From Streptomyces sp. BK208 (lineage in GTDB: Bacteria > Actinomycetota > Actinomycetes > Streptomycetales > Streptomycetaceae): 64,000 bases of DNA. The notes under the pieces were generated by a model. That model did not search any database. It was not told where the DNA came from and saw nothing but the letters and a program-made list of their open reading frames with translations. The first letter of the stretch is position 1; each line of letters opens with the position of its first letter. Made by a program: the position numbers and the translations under genes. The stretch is from positions 186,001 to 250,000 of the forward strand of contig NZ_SOAV01000004.1 of NCBI RefSeq assembly GCF_004364245.1. Reading direction: 5' to 3'. This document shows, piece by piece, positions 1-8,931 of the stretch.

Positions 1-1
1 C

Positions 2-256
2 TCCGGCACCGAGCCCTGGGCCGAGGACGGCTGGTCGCGCGTCGCCGTGGGGGAGGTCGTCCTGCGGGTCGCCAAGCCGTGCGGACGGTGCGTCGTGACG
101 ACCACCGACCAGGGCACCGCGGCCCGGGGCGCCGAGCCTCTGCACAGCCTCGCCCGGCACCGGCGCATCGACGGCAAGCTGGTCTTCGGGCAGAACCTGG
201 TCCCGCTCGGCCGCGGCACGGTCCGGGTCGGCGACCCGGTGCGGATCATCGGGTGA
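2..256 (+). CDS. MOSC domain protein, C-terminal part (5' end outside window)
   Basis: About 84 residues run in frame from base 2 to a TGA at 254-256. The fragment ends in the pattern of a MOSC (molybdenum cofactor sulfurase C-terminal) domain of the YcbX/MARC type: a conserved cysteine sits in KPCGRCV, followed by TTTDQGT and a terminal strand VRVGDPVRI. In this family the cysteine is thought to act in sulfur or molybdenum-cofactor chemistry, often as part of a reductase of N-hydroxylated compounds. The start and any N-terminal beta-barrel domain lie upstream of the window, so length and partner domains cannot be judged. A GC-rich hairpin at 380-410 follows the gene. Confidence 0.8.
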   Translation, partial: SGTEPWAEDGWSRVAVGEVVLRVAKPCGRCVVTTTDQGTAARGAEPLHSLARHRRIDGKLVFGQNLVPLGRGTVRVGDPVRIIG

Positions 257-379
257 CGTACGGGCGTTGCCCCGGACGGGTTCCTCGTTCCGGACAAACG
301 GCCCGGTAACGGGAACCCGGTACGGGGTCCGCGCGTTGGGCCGCGTGAGAGCTTCATGAGAACTCGGCCGGCAGGTCCA

Positions 380-410
380 CCGGCCGCGGGCGGCACGCTC
401 CCGCGGCCGG
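380..410. terminator. GC-rich hairpin, candidate terminator after the MOSC gene
   Basis: Perfect 11 bp inverted repeat CCGGCCGCGGG / CCCGCGGCCGG with a 9-nt loop, between the MOSC gene and the next start. There is no T-tract, which is normal for Streptomyces terminators. Confidence 0.45.
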
Positions 411-465
411 CCCGGCCGCGGCCCGGGTGACCTGCTCGACGGGGGGAGCGGAAGGGGGTGCGCGC

Positions 466-1071
466 GTGCGAGTGATCAGTGGTCTGTGGCGCTGGCGAGG
501 CAATCCGCTGTGCCGCGCGAGCGATCTGGCCGAGGCCTGGGTGGCCCTGACGGCGCTGCTGCTGATCGTGTCCGTGGCGCCCCTGATCGGCGTCCTCGTG
601 GGCGGCGCGGCGCAGGGCACCCTGCAGCGGTCGGTGCGCGAACAGCACGAGTCCCGGCACCGGGTGACGGCCACCGTGGTCCGGGCCCTGGAGCGTTCAC
701 CCCTGGCCGTCGACCCGGAGGGCGCCTCGGGCGAGGACGTGCGCCGCCGTGTCCTCGCCGCCTGGACCGGGCCGGACGGCTCGCGGCACGAGGCCGCCGT
801 CCTGGTGGCGGTCGACGATCCGGACGGCGGCGACCGGTTCGCGCTGTGGACGGACGCGCGGGGCCGGGCGGTGGCCCGCCCGCTGGACTCCGCGACCGCG
901 ACCACCCACGCGGTGCTCGCCGGGACGGGCACCGCGGTGGCGGCCGCGGCCTCGGTGGAGGTCGCCCGGCGGATCGTGGTCTGGCGCCTGGTCCGCCGGC
1001 GGTACGCCCGCCTGGAGCGGGAATGGGAGCGGGCGGGACCGGACTGGGGCCGGACCGGCGCGGGCAGTTGA
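466..1071 (+). CDS. Rv1733c-family two-pass membrane protein
   Basis: 201 residues from a GTG at 466, chosen because AGGGGG lies 7 nt upstream. The layout matches the actinobacterial Rv1733c family: a short basic N-terminus (WRWRGNPLCRASD), a first membrane segment around residues 27-50 (ALTALLLIVSVAPLIGVLVG), an extracytoplasmic region of about 90 residues with RTARGTV-like polar and charged sequence, then a second hydrophobic segment around residues 148-170 and a basic C-terminus. The family has no defined biochemical function; M. tuberculosis Rv1733c is a dormancy-regulon antigen. The next gene starts 110 bp downstream on the same strand. Whether they are co-transcribed is not clear. Confidence 0.8.
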   Translation: MRVISGLWRWRGNPLCRASDLAEAWVALTALLLIVSVAPLIGVLVGGAAQGTLQRSVREQHESRHRVTATVVRALERSPLAVDPEGASGEDVRRRVLAAWTGPDGSRHEAAVLVAVDDPDGGDRFALWTDARGRAVARPLDSATATTHAVLAGTGTAVAAAASVEVARRIVVWRLVRRRYARLEREWERAGPDWGRTGAGS

Positions 1072-1180
1072 CGGGCTTGCGCCTCCGGTCAACCCACCAC
1101 CTGCGCGCACGCTACGGTGGACCGGGCCGAACGGATTCGGTGACGACCCGCGTACGACGAGGTGGGGGCACAGCAACGCC

Positions 1181-3619
1181 ATGGCACAGGGCACGGTCCA
1201 GGTGACGCACACCGGCACCTCGCGGTGGCGGCGCCGCACGGGTGAGTACGCATCGCTCGCCGCCGCCCTGGAGGCCGCGGCCGACGGTGACGTCCTCACC
1301 ATCGCCCCCGGGACCTACCGGGAGAATCTCGTCGTCCAGCGGGCGGTGACCCTGCGCGGGCCCGAGGGCGGTCAGGGGTCGGTGCGCATCGCGCCCGCCG
1401 ACGGCGTCCCGCTGACCGTGCGCGCCTCGGCGGTGGTCCAGGACCTGCACGTCGAGGGGCAGGACGCGGCGGCGCCCGCCGTGCTCGTCGAGGACGGCAC
1501 ACCCGAGCTGCTGGGTCTGCGGGTCGTCGCGCGTTCCGCCTCCGGGATAGAGGTGCGCGGCAGCGCGCGTCCCACGGTGCGGCGCTGCACCGTCGACAAT
1601 CCGGCCGGTGTCGGCATCGCCGTCCTGGACGGCGGGGGCGGCGTGTTCGAGGAGTGCGAGGTCGTCGCGGCCGGCCAGGCGGGCGTCGCGGTGCGCTCCG
1701 GCGCCCACCCCCGGCTGGAGCGCTGCCGGGTGCACCACGCCGCGGGCAGCGGACTGACGGCGACCGGCGAGGGCTCCGCCCTGGAGGCCGTGGGCTGCGA
1801 GGTCTACGAGGTCCGGGGCAGCGGCGTGCAGGTGACCGGCCGGGCCACGGCCCACCTGACCGACTGCGACGTGCACCGGACCACCGGAGACGGCGTCACC
1901 CTGGACACGGACGCGGTGCTCACCCTGGCCGACTGCCGCATCCACGACATCCCGGAGAACGCGGTCGACCTCAGGTCCCGCTCGGTCCTCACCCTGACCC
2001 GCACCACCGTGCGGCAGTTCGGGCGCAACGGCCTGTCGGTGTGGGACCCGGGCACGCGTGTGGACGCCAACCAGTGCGAGATCTTCGACAGCACCGGCGA
2101 CTACCCGGCGGTCTGGGTCAGTGACGGCGCCACCGCGGTGCTCGACTCCTGCCGGGTGCACGACGTGCCGGACGCGCTGTTCGTCCTGGACCGCGGTTCG
2201 CGCGCGGACGTCGTCGACAGCGACCTCTCCCAGGTGCGCAACACCGCCGTGTCGGTGAGCGACGGCGCCACCGCGCAGCTCGACGACTGCCGCATCCGGG
2301 ACGCCGCGACCGGCGCCTGGTTCCGCGACCACGGCAGCGGTGGCACCCTCAACAACTGCACCCTGGACGGCAATCGCACCGGTGTGATCGTCACCAAGGG
2401 CGCCGACCCCACCATCGAGCGCTGCACCGTCGACTCCCCTTCCGAGGCGGGTGTCTACGTGTCCGCCGGAGGCCGCGGCAGCTTCCTGGGCTGCCGGGTC
2501 ACCGGCAGCGCGGGCTACGGCTTCCACGTGATCGACGGCTGCCGCACGACGCTGCGGAAGTGCCGCACGGAGCGGTGCGCGCGCGGCGGGTACGAGTTCG
2601 CGGAGGGCGGCCCCGACACGGCGTACGACTCCGGTCCGCTCGTCGAGGACTGCACCAGCGACGAGAGCACCGGCCTGGCGGCGTCCGCGGCGCCGGAGCC
2701 GGTGGTGCAGACGGCGGCCCAGTCCCCCGGGCTGCTGGGCTCGATCCCCGGTCAGCGCACCATGGAGCAGGAGCCGCTGATCGCCGCCGCGGCCCCGTCG
2801 GAGCCTGCCCGCACCTCGCAGGCCGTCCTGGGAGAACTGGACGCCCTGGTCGGCCTGGACAGCGTCAAGCGCGAGGTGCGTGCGCTGACCGACATGATCG
2901 AGGTGGGCCGGCGCCGCCGGCGGGCGGGCCTGAAGGCAGCGTCGGTCAAGCGCCACCTGGTCTTCACCGGCTCTCCCGGCACCGGAAAGACGACGGTCGC
3001 CCGGCTGTACGGCGAGATCCTCGCCTCCCTCGGGGTGCTGGACAAGGGGCACCTGGTCGAGGTGTCCCGGGTGGACCTGGTGGGCGAGCACATCGGGTCG
3101 ACGGCCATCCGCACCCAGGAGGCGTTCCAGCGGGCGCACGGGGGCGTGCTGTTCATCGACGAGGCGTACGCGCTCTCGCCCGAGGACGCGGGCCGGGACT
3201 TCGGCAAGGAGGCCATCGACACCCTGGTCAAGCTGATGGAGGACCAGCGGGAGGCCGTCGTCGTGATCGTCGCGGGGTACACGGCGGAGATGGAGCGCTT
3301 CCTGTCCGTCAACCCCGGTGTGGCGTCCCGGTTCTCACGCACCATCACCTTCGGCGACTACGGCCCCGGGGAGCTGCTGCGGATCGTGGAGCAGCAGGCC
3401 GACGAGCACGAGTACCGGCTGGGGCCGGGCACTCCCGAGGCGCTGACGGCGTACTTCACGAAGATCCCCAAGGGTCCGGCGTTCGGCAACGGCCGCACCG
3501 CCCGCCAGACCTTCGAGGCGATGGTGGAGCGCCACGCGAGCCGGGTCGCCCAGCTGTCCGACCCGAGCACCGACGACCTGACCCTGCTCTACCCCGAGGA
3601 CCTGCCCGAACTGCCGTAG
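1181..3619 (+). CDS. Right-handed beta-helix repeat protein fused to a CbxX/EccA-type AAA+ ATPase
   Basis: 812 residues from the ATG at 1181 (GAGGTGGGGG upstream); the frame is open further upstream but that part overlaps the previous gene and looks non-coding. Residues about 15-490 are a pectate-lyase-like parallel beta-helix: an entry motif (SLAAALEAAADGDVLTIAPG) is followed by many ~23-residue coils, each with a Cys or Asp turn such as DCRIHD or RCRVHH. A short linker leads to an AAA+ domain with Walker A GSPGTGKT (597-604) and Walker B VLFIDEAY (656-663), plus the LDSVKREV lead-in seen in CbxX/CfxQ and the type VII secretion ATPase EccA. There is no signal peptide, so a cytosolic remodelling ATPase with a beta-helix recognition domain is inferred. 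The substrate is unknown. Confidence 0.85.
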   Translation: MAQGTVQVTHTGTSRWRRRTGEYASLAAALEAAADGDVLTIAPGTYRENLVVQRAVTLRGPEGGQGSVRIAPADGVPLTVRASAVVQDLHVEGQDAAAPAVLVEDGTPELLGLRVVARSASGIEVRGSARPTVRRCTVDNPAGVGIAVLDGGGGVFEECEVVAAGQAGVAVRSGAHPRLERCRVHHAAGSGLTATGEGSALEAVGCEVYEVRGSGVQVTGRATAHLTDCDVHRTTGDGVTLDTDAVLTLADCRIHDIPENAVDLRSRSVLTLTRTTVRQFGRNGLSVWDPGTRVDANQCEIFDSTGDYPAVWVSDGATAVLDSCRVHDVPDALFVLDRGSRADVVDSDLSQVRNTAVSVSDGATAQLDDCRIRDAATGAWFRDHGSGGTLNNCTLDGNRTGVIVTKGADPTIERCTVDSPSEAGVYVSAGGRGSFLGCRVTGSAGYGFHVIDGCRTTLRKCRTERCARGGYEFAEGGPDTAYDSGPLVEDCTSDESTGLAASAAPEPVVQTAAQSPGLLGSIPGQRTMEQEPLIAAAAPSEPARTSQAVLGELDALVGLDSVKREVRALTDMIEVGRRRRRAGLKAASVKRHLVFTGSPGTGKTTVARLYGEILASLGVLDKGHLVEVSRVDLVGEHIGSTAIRTQEAFQRAHGGVLFIDEAYALSPEDAGRDFGKEAIDTLVKLMEDQREAVVVIVAGYTAEMERFLSVNPGVASRFSRTITFGDYGPGELLRIVEQQADEHEYRLGPGTPEALTAYFTKIPKGPAFGNGRTARQTFEAMVERHASRVAQLSDPSTDDLTLLYPEDLPELP

Positions 3620-3646
3620 GGGAACCGCGGCCGGCCGGGGCGGGCC

Positions 3647-6004
3647 TCAGCAGGTTTCCGTCGCGTCGTCCGCCGCCGGGAGGGGCGGGGCCGCGCCGCC
3701 GGTGTGGCGCGGCGCCGGCACCTCCGGTCGCAGCCGGGCCAGCAGCCGCCGTCGTTCCTCGACGAAGGCCGGGTCGGCCTGGTAGTCGGAGTGGCCGAGG
3801 ATCGGCGCGGGCAGCGGGTGCGTCTCGGTCCGGCCGTACGTCAGCGGGTCCTTGAGGGGGGCGCGGTCCACGGCGGGGCCCGCGTCGCCCGGCAGCCGCA
3901 CCGGGCCGCCGATGGGGTCGGTGCGCCGGTACAGGTTGCGCCAGCAGTCGACCTCCTCGTGCAGCGAGGCGAGCGCGTCGGGACCGAAGTGGGCCGGGAA
4001 CCAGCGGCCGTACAGCCGCTCCAGCGGGGAGCCGTAGGTGAGCAGCGCGACACGGCTGCGGGCGGACGGCTCAAGCTGCCAGGACGCGGCGGCGGCCAGG
4101 ACACTGCCCTGCGAGTGGCCGGAGATGACGAGCCGCCCGCCGGTGGCGCGGGTCCAGGTCGCCATCCGCCAGGTGAGGTCGGGCACCGCGCGCTCGGCGT
4201 AGCAGGGGGGCGCGAAGGGATGCGCGGCGCGCGGCCAGAAGGTGCCGACGTCCCACAGGATGCCGATGGTGCGCCGCGCGGAGGCGTCCTTGTAGGCGCG
4301 CCTGCCCCAGGTGACGAACAGTATGAAGCCGAGGCCGATCAGCCAGGAGCCCAGCTCCTGCGCGGTCTGGGCGGCCCCCTGGACGACGGCGTACGTCCCG
4401 CGCGCGGCCTCGCCGGGCACCTTCCCGGTCGTCAGGGCACCCACCAGGGCCCCGGCGCCGAGCAGCAGGGTGGCTGCGGAGGTGACGGCGACGAGGACGG
4501 GAGCCAGGTCGGTGAGCGTGGCCGTGGCGCGGGTGAGGGCGATGCGCCGGGTGCGCCCCGGGTCTCCGCTCTCCCCCGGGTGATCGCGTTCCACGGCGTC
4601 CCGTTCCGCGCGGGCCAGCCGCAGGGTGTGCCGGGCGAGCACGGCGCACATCAGCAGGACGACGACGAGCAGCGGCGGGATGACGGACGCCTGCCAGGTG
4701 AGCAGGACGGGCGGGCCGTCGAGGAAGGTGCCGGTGCCGTCCATCCAGTCGGAGACGCGCTGGGAGACGCCGCCGGACATGACACCGCCCAGCGCGCAGG
4801 CCAGCATGGCGACGGCGGGACCGCCGAGGCCCCCGATCGCGGCGCGGGCGTCGGGGCGGGCGCGGTGGAGCAGGCGGGCGACCACGGCCAGCGCGATCAC
4901 CAGCAGGCCCTGCACCAGGGCGATGCCGCCGAAGGCCGCGTCCCCGGACAGCCGCCCGTCCGACGTCCACCCGGGACGGGCCCAGCCGCCGTACAGCAGG
5001 GCGAGGACGAACAGGAGGAGAGCGGCGAGCGGCAGGAGGCGTACGAGGTGCTCGTCGAGCCGCCGGTCCACGTACCGCTCGCTGCGGCCCCGGCGGCACA
5101 CCACCGCGACCACGCCGACCGCCGCCGCGGCCAGCGCCCCCGCCAGCGCCCATCCCAGCGCGTCGAGCGACGCGGGCCCGCCGGGGCGCCGGTCGAAGCG
5201 GGCCGCGGGCAGGACGACCGCCACGGCGACCGTCAGCAGCCCTGCGGCGGTGTGCGCGGCACGCAGCCGGGCCACCAGGCGGCGCCCGTACCAGAACCCG
5301 GGGCGGCCGAGCGCGGCGCGGCGGGAGTGCTCCTCGGGGTCGGGCTCGCGGTCCATCGGCTGCTGGGACTCGTAGGCCCGCCAGGTGCGCAGCGACAGGT
5401 ACCACAGCAGCCCGGTCAGCGCGGCGGGCACCGCTGCCGCGAGGGCGAGCCTGCGGCCGGGCAGGGTCCACCAGCCGCCGTCCGAGGTCGCCGGTGACAA
5501 GAAGCCGAGCCAGGAGTGCCGCTCGGCGCACGCGCGCGTGCCCGCGCACTGCCAGGCGACGAGGTCGAGCGCGACCTCGCAGGCGGCGGCGACGAGGAGC
5601 ACGGTGAGGGTGAGGCCGGCGAGCCGCACCAGCAGCCCGTAGAGGCGGACCGTGCGGACCCGGCCGTCGGCGGCTGGCCGCATCCAGTGGGCGATGTTGA
5701 CGACCATGAAGGGCAGGAGCAGCAGCCACAGGGCGCGGGTGCCGTTGCCGGAGGTGAGGTTGCACCAGACGTAGGCCTCGGGCACCGGGCGGCCCCGGTA
5801 GTCGGCGGGCCGGGACTCGGCGTCGGCGTCCTCGGCGCGCCGGAACACGGCCGCGACGTGGTCGCCGGTGATCCGGACGGTCCGCGGATCGTCCAGCATC
5901 TCGGCGGGCGACGTACCGCCCACTCCGTGCACCAGGAGTTCCAGAGCGGTGCCGCTTCTCGCGTCCGTCCCCGCGCTCCCGGGTCCTTGCTGCGTCTGTT
6001 CCAC
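3647..6004 (-). CDS. Large polytopic membrane protein with C-terminal lipase-like alpha/beta-hydrolase domain
   Basis: 785 residues from a GTG at 6004 with GGAG 8 nt upstream. The N-terminus (ELLVHGVGGTSPAEMLDDP) resembles the oxyanion-side strand of an alpha/beta-hydrolase. A long central region follows with about ten hydrophobic segments separated by charged loops. The C-terminal part carries the nucleophile elbow GHSQGS, with the candidate catalytic serine at residue 631, and later an Asp/His-rich region (TETHPLPAPILGHSDYQAD) that could supply the rest of the triad. Many Streptomyces genomes encode similar proteins without assigned function. The split arrangement, with a hydrolase start before and the elbow after a membrane block, is the odd point. 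Substrate unknown; a lipid or polyketide ester is only a guess. Confidence 0.7.
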   Translation of the reverse strand: MEQTQQGPGSAGTDARSGTALELLVHGVGGTSPAEMLDDPRTVRITGDHVAAVFRRAEDADAESRPADYRGRPVPEAYVWCNLTSGNGTRALWLLLLPFMVVNIAHWMRPAADGRVRTVRLYGLLVRLAGLTLTVLLVAAACEVALDLVAWQCAGTRACAERHSWLGFLSPATSDGGWWTLPGRRLALAAAVPAALTGLLWYLSLRTWRAYESQQPMDREPDPEEHSRRAALGRPGFWYGRRLVARLRAAHTAAGLLTVAVAVVLPAARFDRRPGGPASLDALGWALAGALAAAAVGVVAVVCRRGRSERYVDRRLDEHLVRLLPLAALLLFVLALLYGGWARPGWTSDGRLSGDAAFGGIALVQGLLVIALAVVARLLHRARPDARAAIGGLGGPAVAMLACALGGVMSGGVSQRVSDWMDGTGTFLDGPPVLLTWQASVIPPLLVVVLLMCAVLARHTLRLARAERDAVERDHPGESGDPGRTRRIALTRATATLTDLAPVLVAVTSAATLLLGAGALVGALTTGKVPGEAARGTYAVVQGAAQTAQELGSWLIGLGFILFVTWGRRAYKDASARRTIGILWDVGTFWPRAAHPFAPPCYAERAVPDLTWRMATWTRATGGRLVISGHSQGSVLAAAASWQLEPSARSRVALLTYGSPLERLYGRWFPAHFGPDALASLHEEVDCWRNLYRRTDPIGGPVRLPGDAGPAVDRAPLKDPLTYGRTETHPLPAPILGHSDYQADPAFVEERRRLLARLRPEVPAPRHTGGAAPPLPAADDATETC

Positions 6005-6260
6005 TGTCCGCACTCCCGCGTGACGCGCCGTCGGCCGTGTCCGTGCGGGCACCAGGATCTCCGTTCCGGGGGCGTCCCGCACCCCTCGGCACGGAATCTC
6101 CCCGATCCGTGTGACCGGCGCCGCCGTGCCGGGCGGTGGCGCGGGCCGCGATGGGGCGTGCGAGGATGGGACGTCCGCGCACAGGTGCGGGGAGAAGTCC
6201 TCATCGGAGCGAGTGCGTCGGCGTGTCGGGCGGTTGTGCGGCGAAAGGACCGAAGCGTAC

Positions 6261-7085
6261 GTGAGCGAGAATCCGAACCTCCTCGCGGAGCAGCGGCGCG
6301 CCCTGATCCTGGACGAGGTGCGCCGCCGGGGCGGGGTCCGGGTCAACGAGCTGACCCGCAAGCTGGGCGTGTCGGACATGACGGTCCGCCGCGACCTCGA
6401 CGCGCTGTCCCGGCAGGGTGTGCTGGAGAAGGTGCACGGGGGCGCGGTCCCTGTGGCCGAGGCGAGCACCCACGAGCCGGGGTTCGAGGCCAAGTCTGGT
6501 CTGGAGCCGACCGCCAAGGAGGACATCGCGCGGGCCGCCGCGGAGCTGGTCGCGCCGGGCGCCGCGATCGCCCTGTCGGGCGGGACGACGACGTACGCGC
6601 TGGCGCACCGGCTGGTGGACGTGCCGGACCTGACGGTGGTCACCAACTCGGTGCGGGTGGCCGACGTGTTCCACGTCGCGCAGCGCACCTCCGGGGCGCG
6701 GCAGGGCGCGGCGACGGTGGTGCTCACCGGCGGTGTGCGCACGCCGTCCGACTCGTTGGTTGGCCCGGTGGCCGACCAGGCGATCGCGACGCTCCACTTC
6801 GACGTGCTGTTCCTGGGTGTGCACGGGATATCGGCGGAGGCCGGTCTGTCCACGCCGAACCTCGCGGAGGCGGAGACGAACCGGCGCCTCGTGCAGTCGG
6901 CACGGCGTGTCGTGGTGGTCGCGGATCACACCAAGTGGGGCGTCGTGGGCCTGAGTTCGTTCGCGGCGCTGGATCAGGTGGACACGCTGGTGACCGATTC
7001 CGGTCTGTCCGGCCAGGCGCGCACGGAGGTGGCCGAGCACCTCGGGCTGGTCGTCGCGGGCGAGCCGGAGCCGTCGGCCGACTGA
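6261..7085 (+). CDS. DeoR/GlpR-family transcriptional regulator
   Basis: 274 residues from a GTG at 6261, with AAGGA about 12 nt upstream. The N-terminal winged HTH of the DeoR family is intact (RVNELTRKLGVSDMTVRRDL, then GVLEKVHGGAV). The C-terminal DeoRC sensor domain carries the sugar-phosphate binding loop LSGGTTTYALA and the DVLFLGVHGIS and DHTKWG motifs. Such regulators usually repress sugar catabolic genes and are released by phosphorylated sugars. No sugar gene adjoins it; its neighbours are a divergent lipase-like gene and an SRPBCC gene, so the regulon cannot be read from context. It is distinct from the second DeoR regulator at 26505. Confidence 0.9.
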   Translation: MSENPNLLAEQRRALILDEVRRRGGVRVNELTRKLGVSDMTVRRDLDALSRQGVLEKVHGGAVPVAEASTHEPGFEAKSGLEPTAKEDIARAAAELVAPGAAIALSGGTTTYALAHRLVDVPDLTVVTNSVRVADVFHVAQRTSGARQGAATVVLTGGVRTPSDSLVGPVADQAIATLHFDVLFLGVHGISAEAGLSTPNLAEAETNRRLVQSARRVVVVADHTKWGVVGLSSFAALDQVDTLVTDSGLSGQARTEVAEHLGLVVAGEPEPSAD

Positions 7086-7230
7086 CGCCCGCCGGCCGGC
7101 GCGAAGAACCAGGCGTACGGGCCGCTGCCGTGCTTCGCTCGCCCCGCTGACACCCGGCGCGCCCCGGGTTATCGTGGCGCCACTCGGCCGGTCGTCCGCG
7201 TGCGCCGTTGCTCACCAGGGGGGTGTGCCC

Positions 7231-7704
7231 ATGGTCCGCCGTCTGCGTCCAGTGGGTCTCGGTTTCGCCGGGACGGCGCAGGTACGCCTGGTCTTCGCCC
7301 GGGAGATCCGCGCCGCGCCGGACGCCGTCTTCCGTGCCCTGGCCGAGGACGTGCCCGGCTGGACGGCGTGGTTCTCGGCGGTGACGTTCGCCCGGCCCAT
7401 CGGTGAGGGCGCGGGGCGCGAGATCCGGCTCAGGGGCGGTGCGCGCTTCGTGGAGACGGTACTGGCGGCCGAGCGCCCCGAGGTGTACGCCTATCGCGTC
7501 GACGTCACCAACGCGCCGGGTGCCCGGGCGATGCTGGAGGAGTGGCGGCTGACACCCGCCGGCACCGGGACGCGGGTGCGGTGGACGTTCGCGGCGGACG
7601 GTACGGCGCCGTTCCGCTTCGTGCTCGCCCGGGCGCGTCCGGGGCTGGGGCGGGCCTTCGGTGGCGCGGTCACCTCGCTGGACCGGCGGCTGCGGCGCGC
7701 GTAG
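7231..7704 (+). CDS. SRPBCC (START/Bet v1-like) family protein
   Basis: 157 residues from the ATG at 7231 with AGGGGG 7 nt upstream. After a basic N-terminus the sequence follows a polyketide cyclase/dehydratase-type SRPBCC fold: VRLVFAREIRAAPDAVFRAL at the start, DVPGWTAWFSAV, a charged strand region ending VYAYRVDV, EEWRLTPAGTGTRVRWTF, and a C-terminal helix LDRRLRRA. These small proteins bind hydrophobic ligands in a deep cavity; the ligand is not predictable here. The gene converges on the cysteine desulfhydrase gene with only a 13 bp gap. Confidence 0.85.
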   Translation: MVRRLRPVGLGFAGTAQVRLVFAREIRAAPDAVFRALAEDVPGWTAWFSAVTFARPIGEGAGREIRLRGGARFVETVLAAERPEVYAYRVDVTNAPGARAMLEEWRLTPAGTGTRVRWTFAADGTAPFRFVLARARPGLGRAFGGAVTSLDRRLRRA

Positions 7705-7717
7705 CCCGCGGCCGGTG

Positions 7718-8842
7718 TCAGCAGGGCCAGGTGCCCGTCCGCAGCAGCGACTCGATCGCCGCCGTGTACGGCGCGATGTCGAGCCCCTGTTCGACGAGCC
7801 AGGCGTCGGAGTAGTACTTGTCGAGGTACCGGTCCCCCGGATCGCACAGCAGCGTCACGACGCTGCCCCGGTCCCCCGCGGAGACCATCTCGGCGACGAT
7901 CTTCAGCGCGCTCCACAGCCCGGTGCCCGTCGAGCCGCCCGCCTTGCGGCCCACGACCTGCTCCAGGGCGCGTACGGCCGCGACACTCGCCGCGTCCGGC
8001 ACCTTCATCATGCGGTCGATCGCGCCGGGCACGAAGCTCGGTTCCATGCGGGGCCGGCCGATCCCCTCGATCCGGGAGCCCCGGTCGCAGGCCACGTCGG
8101 GGTCGCCGGTGGTCCAGCCCTCGAAGAAGCAGGAGTTCTCCGGGTCGGCGACGCAGACGCGGGTGTCGTACTGCATGTAGTGGACGTAGCGGGCGAGGGT
8201 CGCCGAGGTGCCGCCGGTGCCGGCCGTGGCGACGATCCAGGAAGGCTCCGGGTACCGCTCCAGCCTCAGCTGCCGGAAGATCGACTCGGCGATGTTGTTG
8301 TTGCCGCGCCAGTCGGTGGCGCGTTCGGCGTAGGTGAACTGGTCCATGTAATGGCCGCCGGTCTCCGCCGCGAGGCGGGCGGACTCCTCGTACATCCGCC
8401 GGGAGTCGTCCACGAAGTGGCACCGCCCGCCGTGGAACTCGATCAGGCGGATCTTCTCCGTGCTCGTCGTGCGGGGCATGACGGCGATGAACGGCACGCC
8501 GATCAGGCTCGCGAAGTACGCCTCGGAGACGGCCGTCGAACCGCTGGACGCCTCGATGACCGGCCGGTCCGGCCGGATCCAGCCGTTGCACAGGCCGTAG
8601 AGGAACAGGGAGCGGGCGAGGCGGTGCTTGAGGCTGCCGGTGGGGTGGGTCGACTCGTCCTTCAGGTACAGGTCGATGCCCCAGTGCTCGGGGAGCGGGA
8701 ACAGGAGGAGATGGGTGTCGGCCGAGCGGTTGGCGTCGGCCTGGACCTTGCGGACGGCCTCTTTCAGCCAGGTGCGGTAGGCGGCGTCGCTGTGGTCGAC
8801 GTCGAGGGTGGCGCCGGTGCCGGGCTGCCGGTCAGTGCTCAC
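7718..8842 (-). CDS. cds1: PLP-dependent cysteine synthase-family enzyme, Cds1-like L-cysteine desulfhydrase
   Basis: 374 residues from a GTG at 8842. It is a fold-type II PLP enzyme: the Schiff-base lysine is K72 in PTGSLKHR, the substrate-loop SSGSTAV follows, and the phosphate-binding loop [10 protein letters not shown] is present. The N-terminal extension, the [24 protein letters not shown] segment type and overall length fit the actinobacterial Cds1 group (M. tuberculosis Rv3684), which converts L-cysteine to sulfide, pyruvate and ammonia, rather than CysK or CysM. The start codon overlaps the stop of a 30-codon upstream ORF in a GTGA overlap, implying translational coupling. Function within the family is inferred; the PLP-enzyme call is firm. 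Confidence 0.8.
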   Translation of the reverse strand: MSTDRQPGTGATLDVDHSDAAYRTWLKEAVRKVQADANRSADTHLLLFPLPEHWGIDLYLKDESTHPTGSLKHRLARSLFLYGLCNGWIRPDRPVIEASSGSTAVSEAYFASLIGVPFIAVMPRTTSTEKIRLIEFHGGRCHFVDDSRRMYEESARLAAETGGHYMDQFTYAERATDWRGNNNIAESIFRQLRLERYPEPSWIVATAGTGGTSATLARYVHYMQYDTRVCVADPENSCFFEGWTTGDPDVACDRGSRIEGIGRPRMEPSFVPGAIDRMMKVPDAASVAAVRALEQVVGRKAGGSTGTGLWSALKIVAEMVSAGDRGSVVTLLCDPGDRYLDKYYSDAWLVEQGLDIAPYTAAIESLLRTGTWPC

Positions 8843-8931
8843 TTCGGGGGCTCCTTACGCTGCGCGCCGACGGCGGACAGCGCGGCCGACAGCCCGATCA
8901 TAAACACCTTCCACACGCTTCTCACCTGCAT
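8839..8931 (-). CDS. 30-residue leader ORF coupled to the cysteine desulfhydrase gene
   Basis: A short frame from ATG 8931 to TGA 8839, preceded by AAGGGG 5-6 nt upstream. It encodes a basic start (MQVRSVWK), a hydrophobic run [14 protein letters not shown] long enough for a single short membrane helix, and a charged tail QRKEPPK. The stop overlaps the next start as GTGA. It contains no cysteine, so it is not a classical cysteine attenuator peptide. The ribosome site lies in the loop of a small hairpin (CACCC-N4-GGGTG at 8936-8949), which could modulate initiation. I do not recognise a named family; it may be a small membrane protein or a leader. Confidence 0.55.
   Translation of the reverse strand: MQVRSVWKVFMIGLSAALSAVGAQRKEPPK

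Noticed and set aside
1112-3139. A minus-strand open frame opposite the beta-helix/AAA gene
   Set aside because: Antisense shadow of repeated coils, with no family motif.
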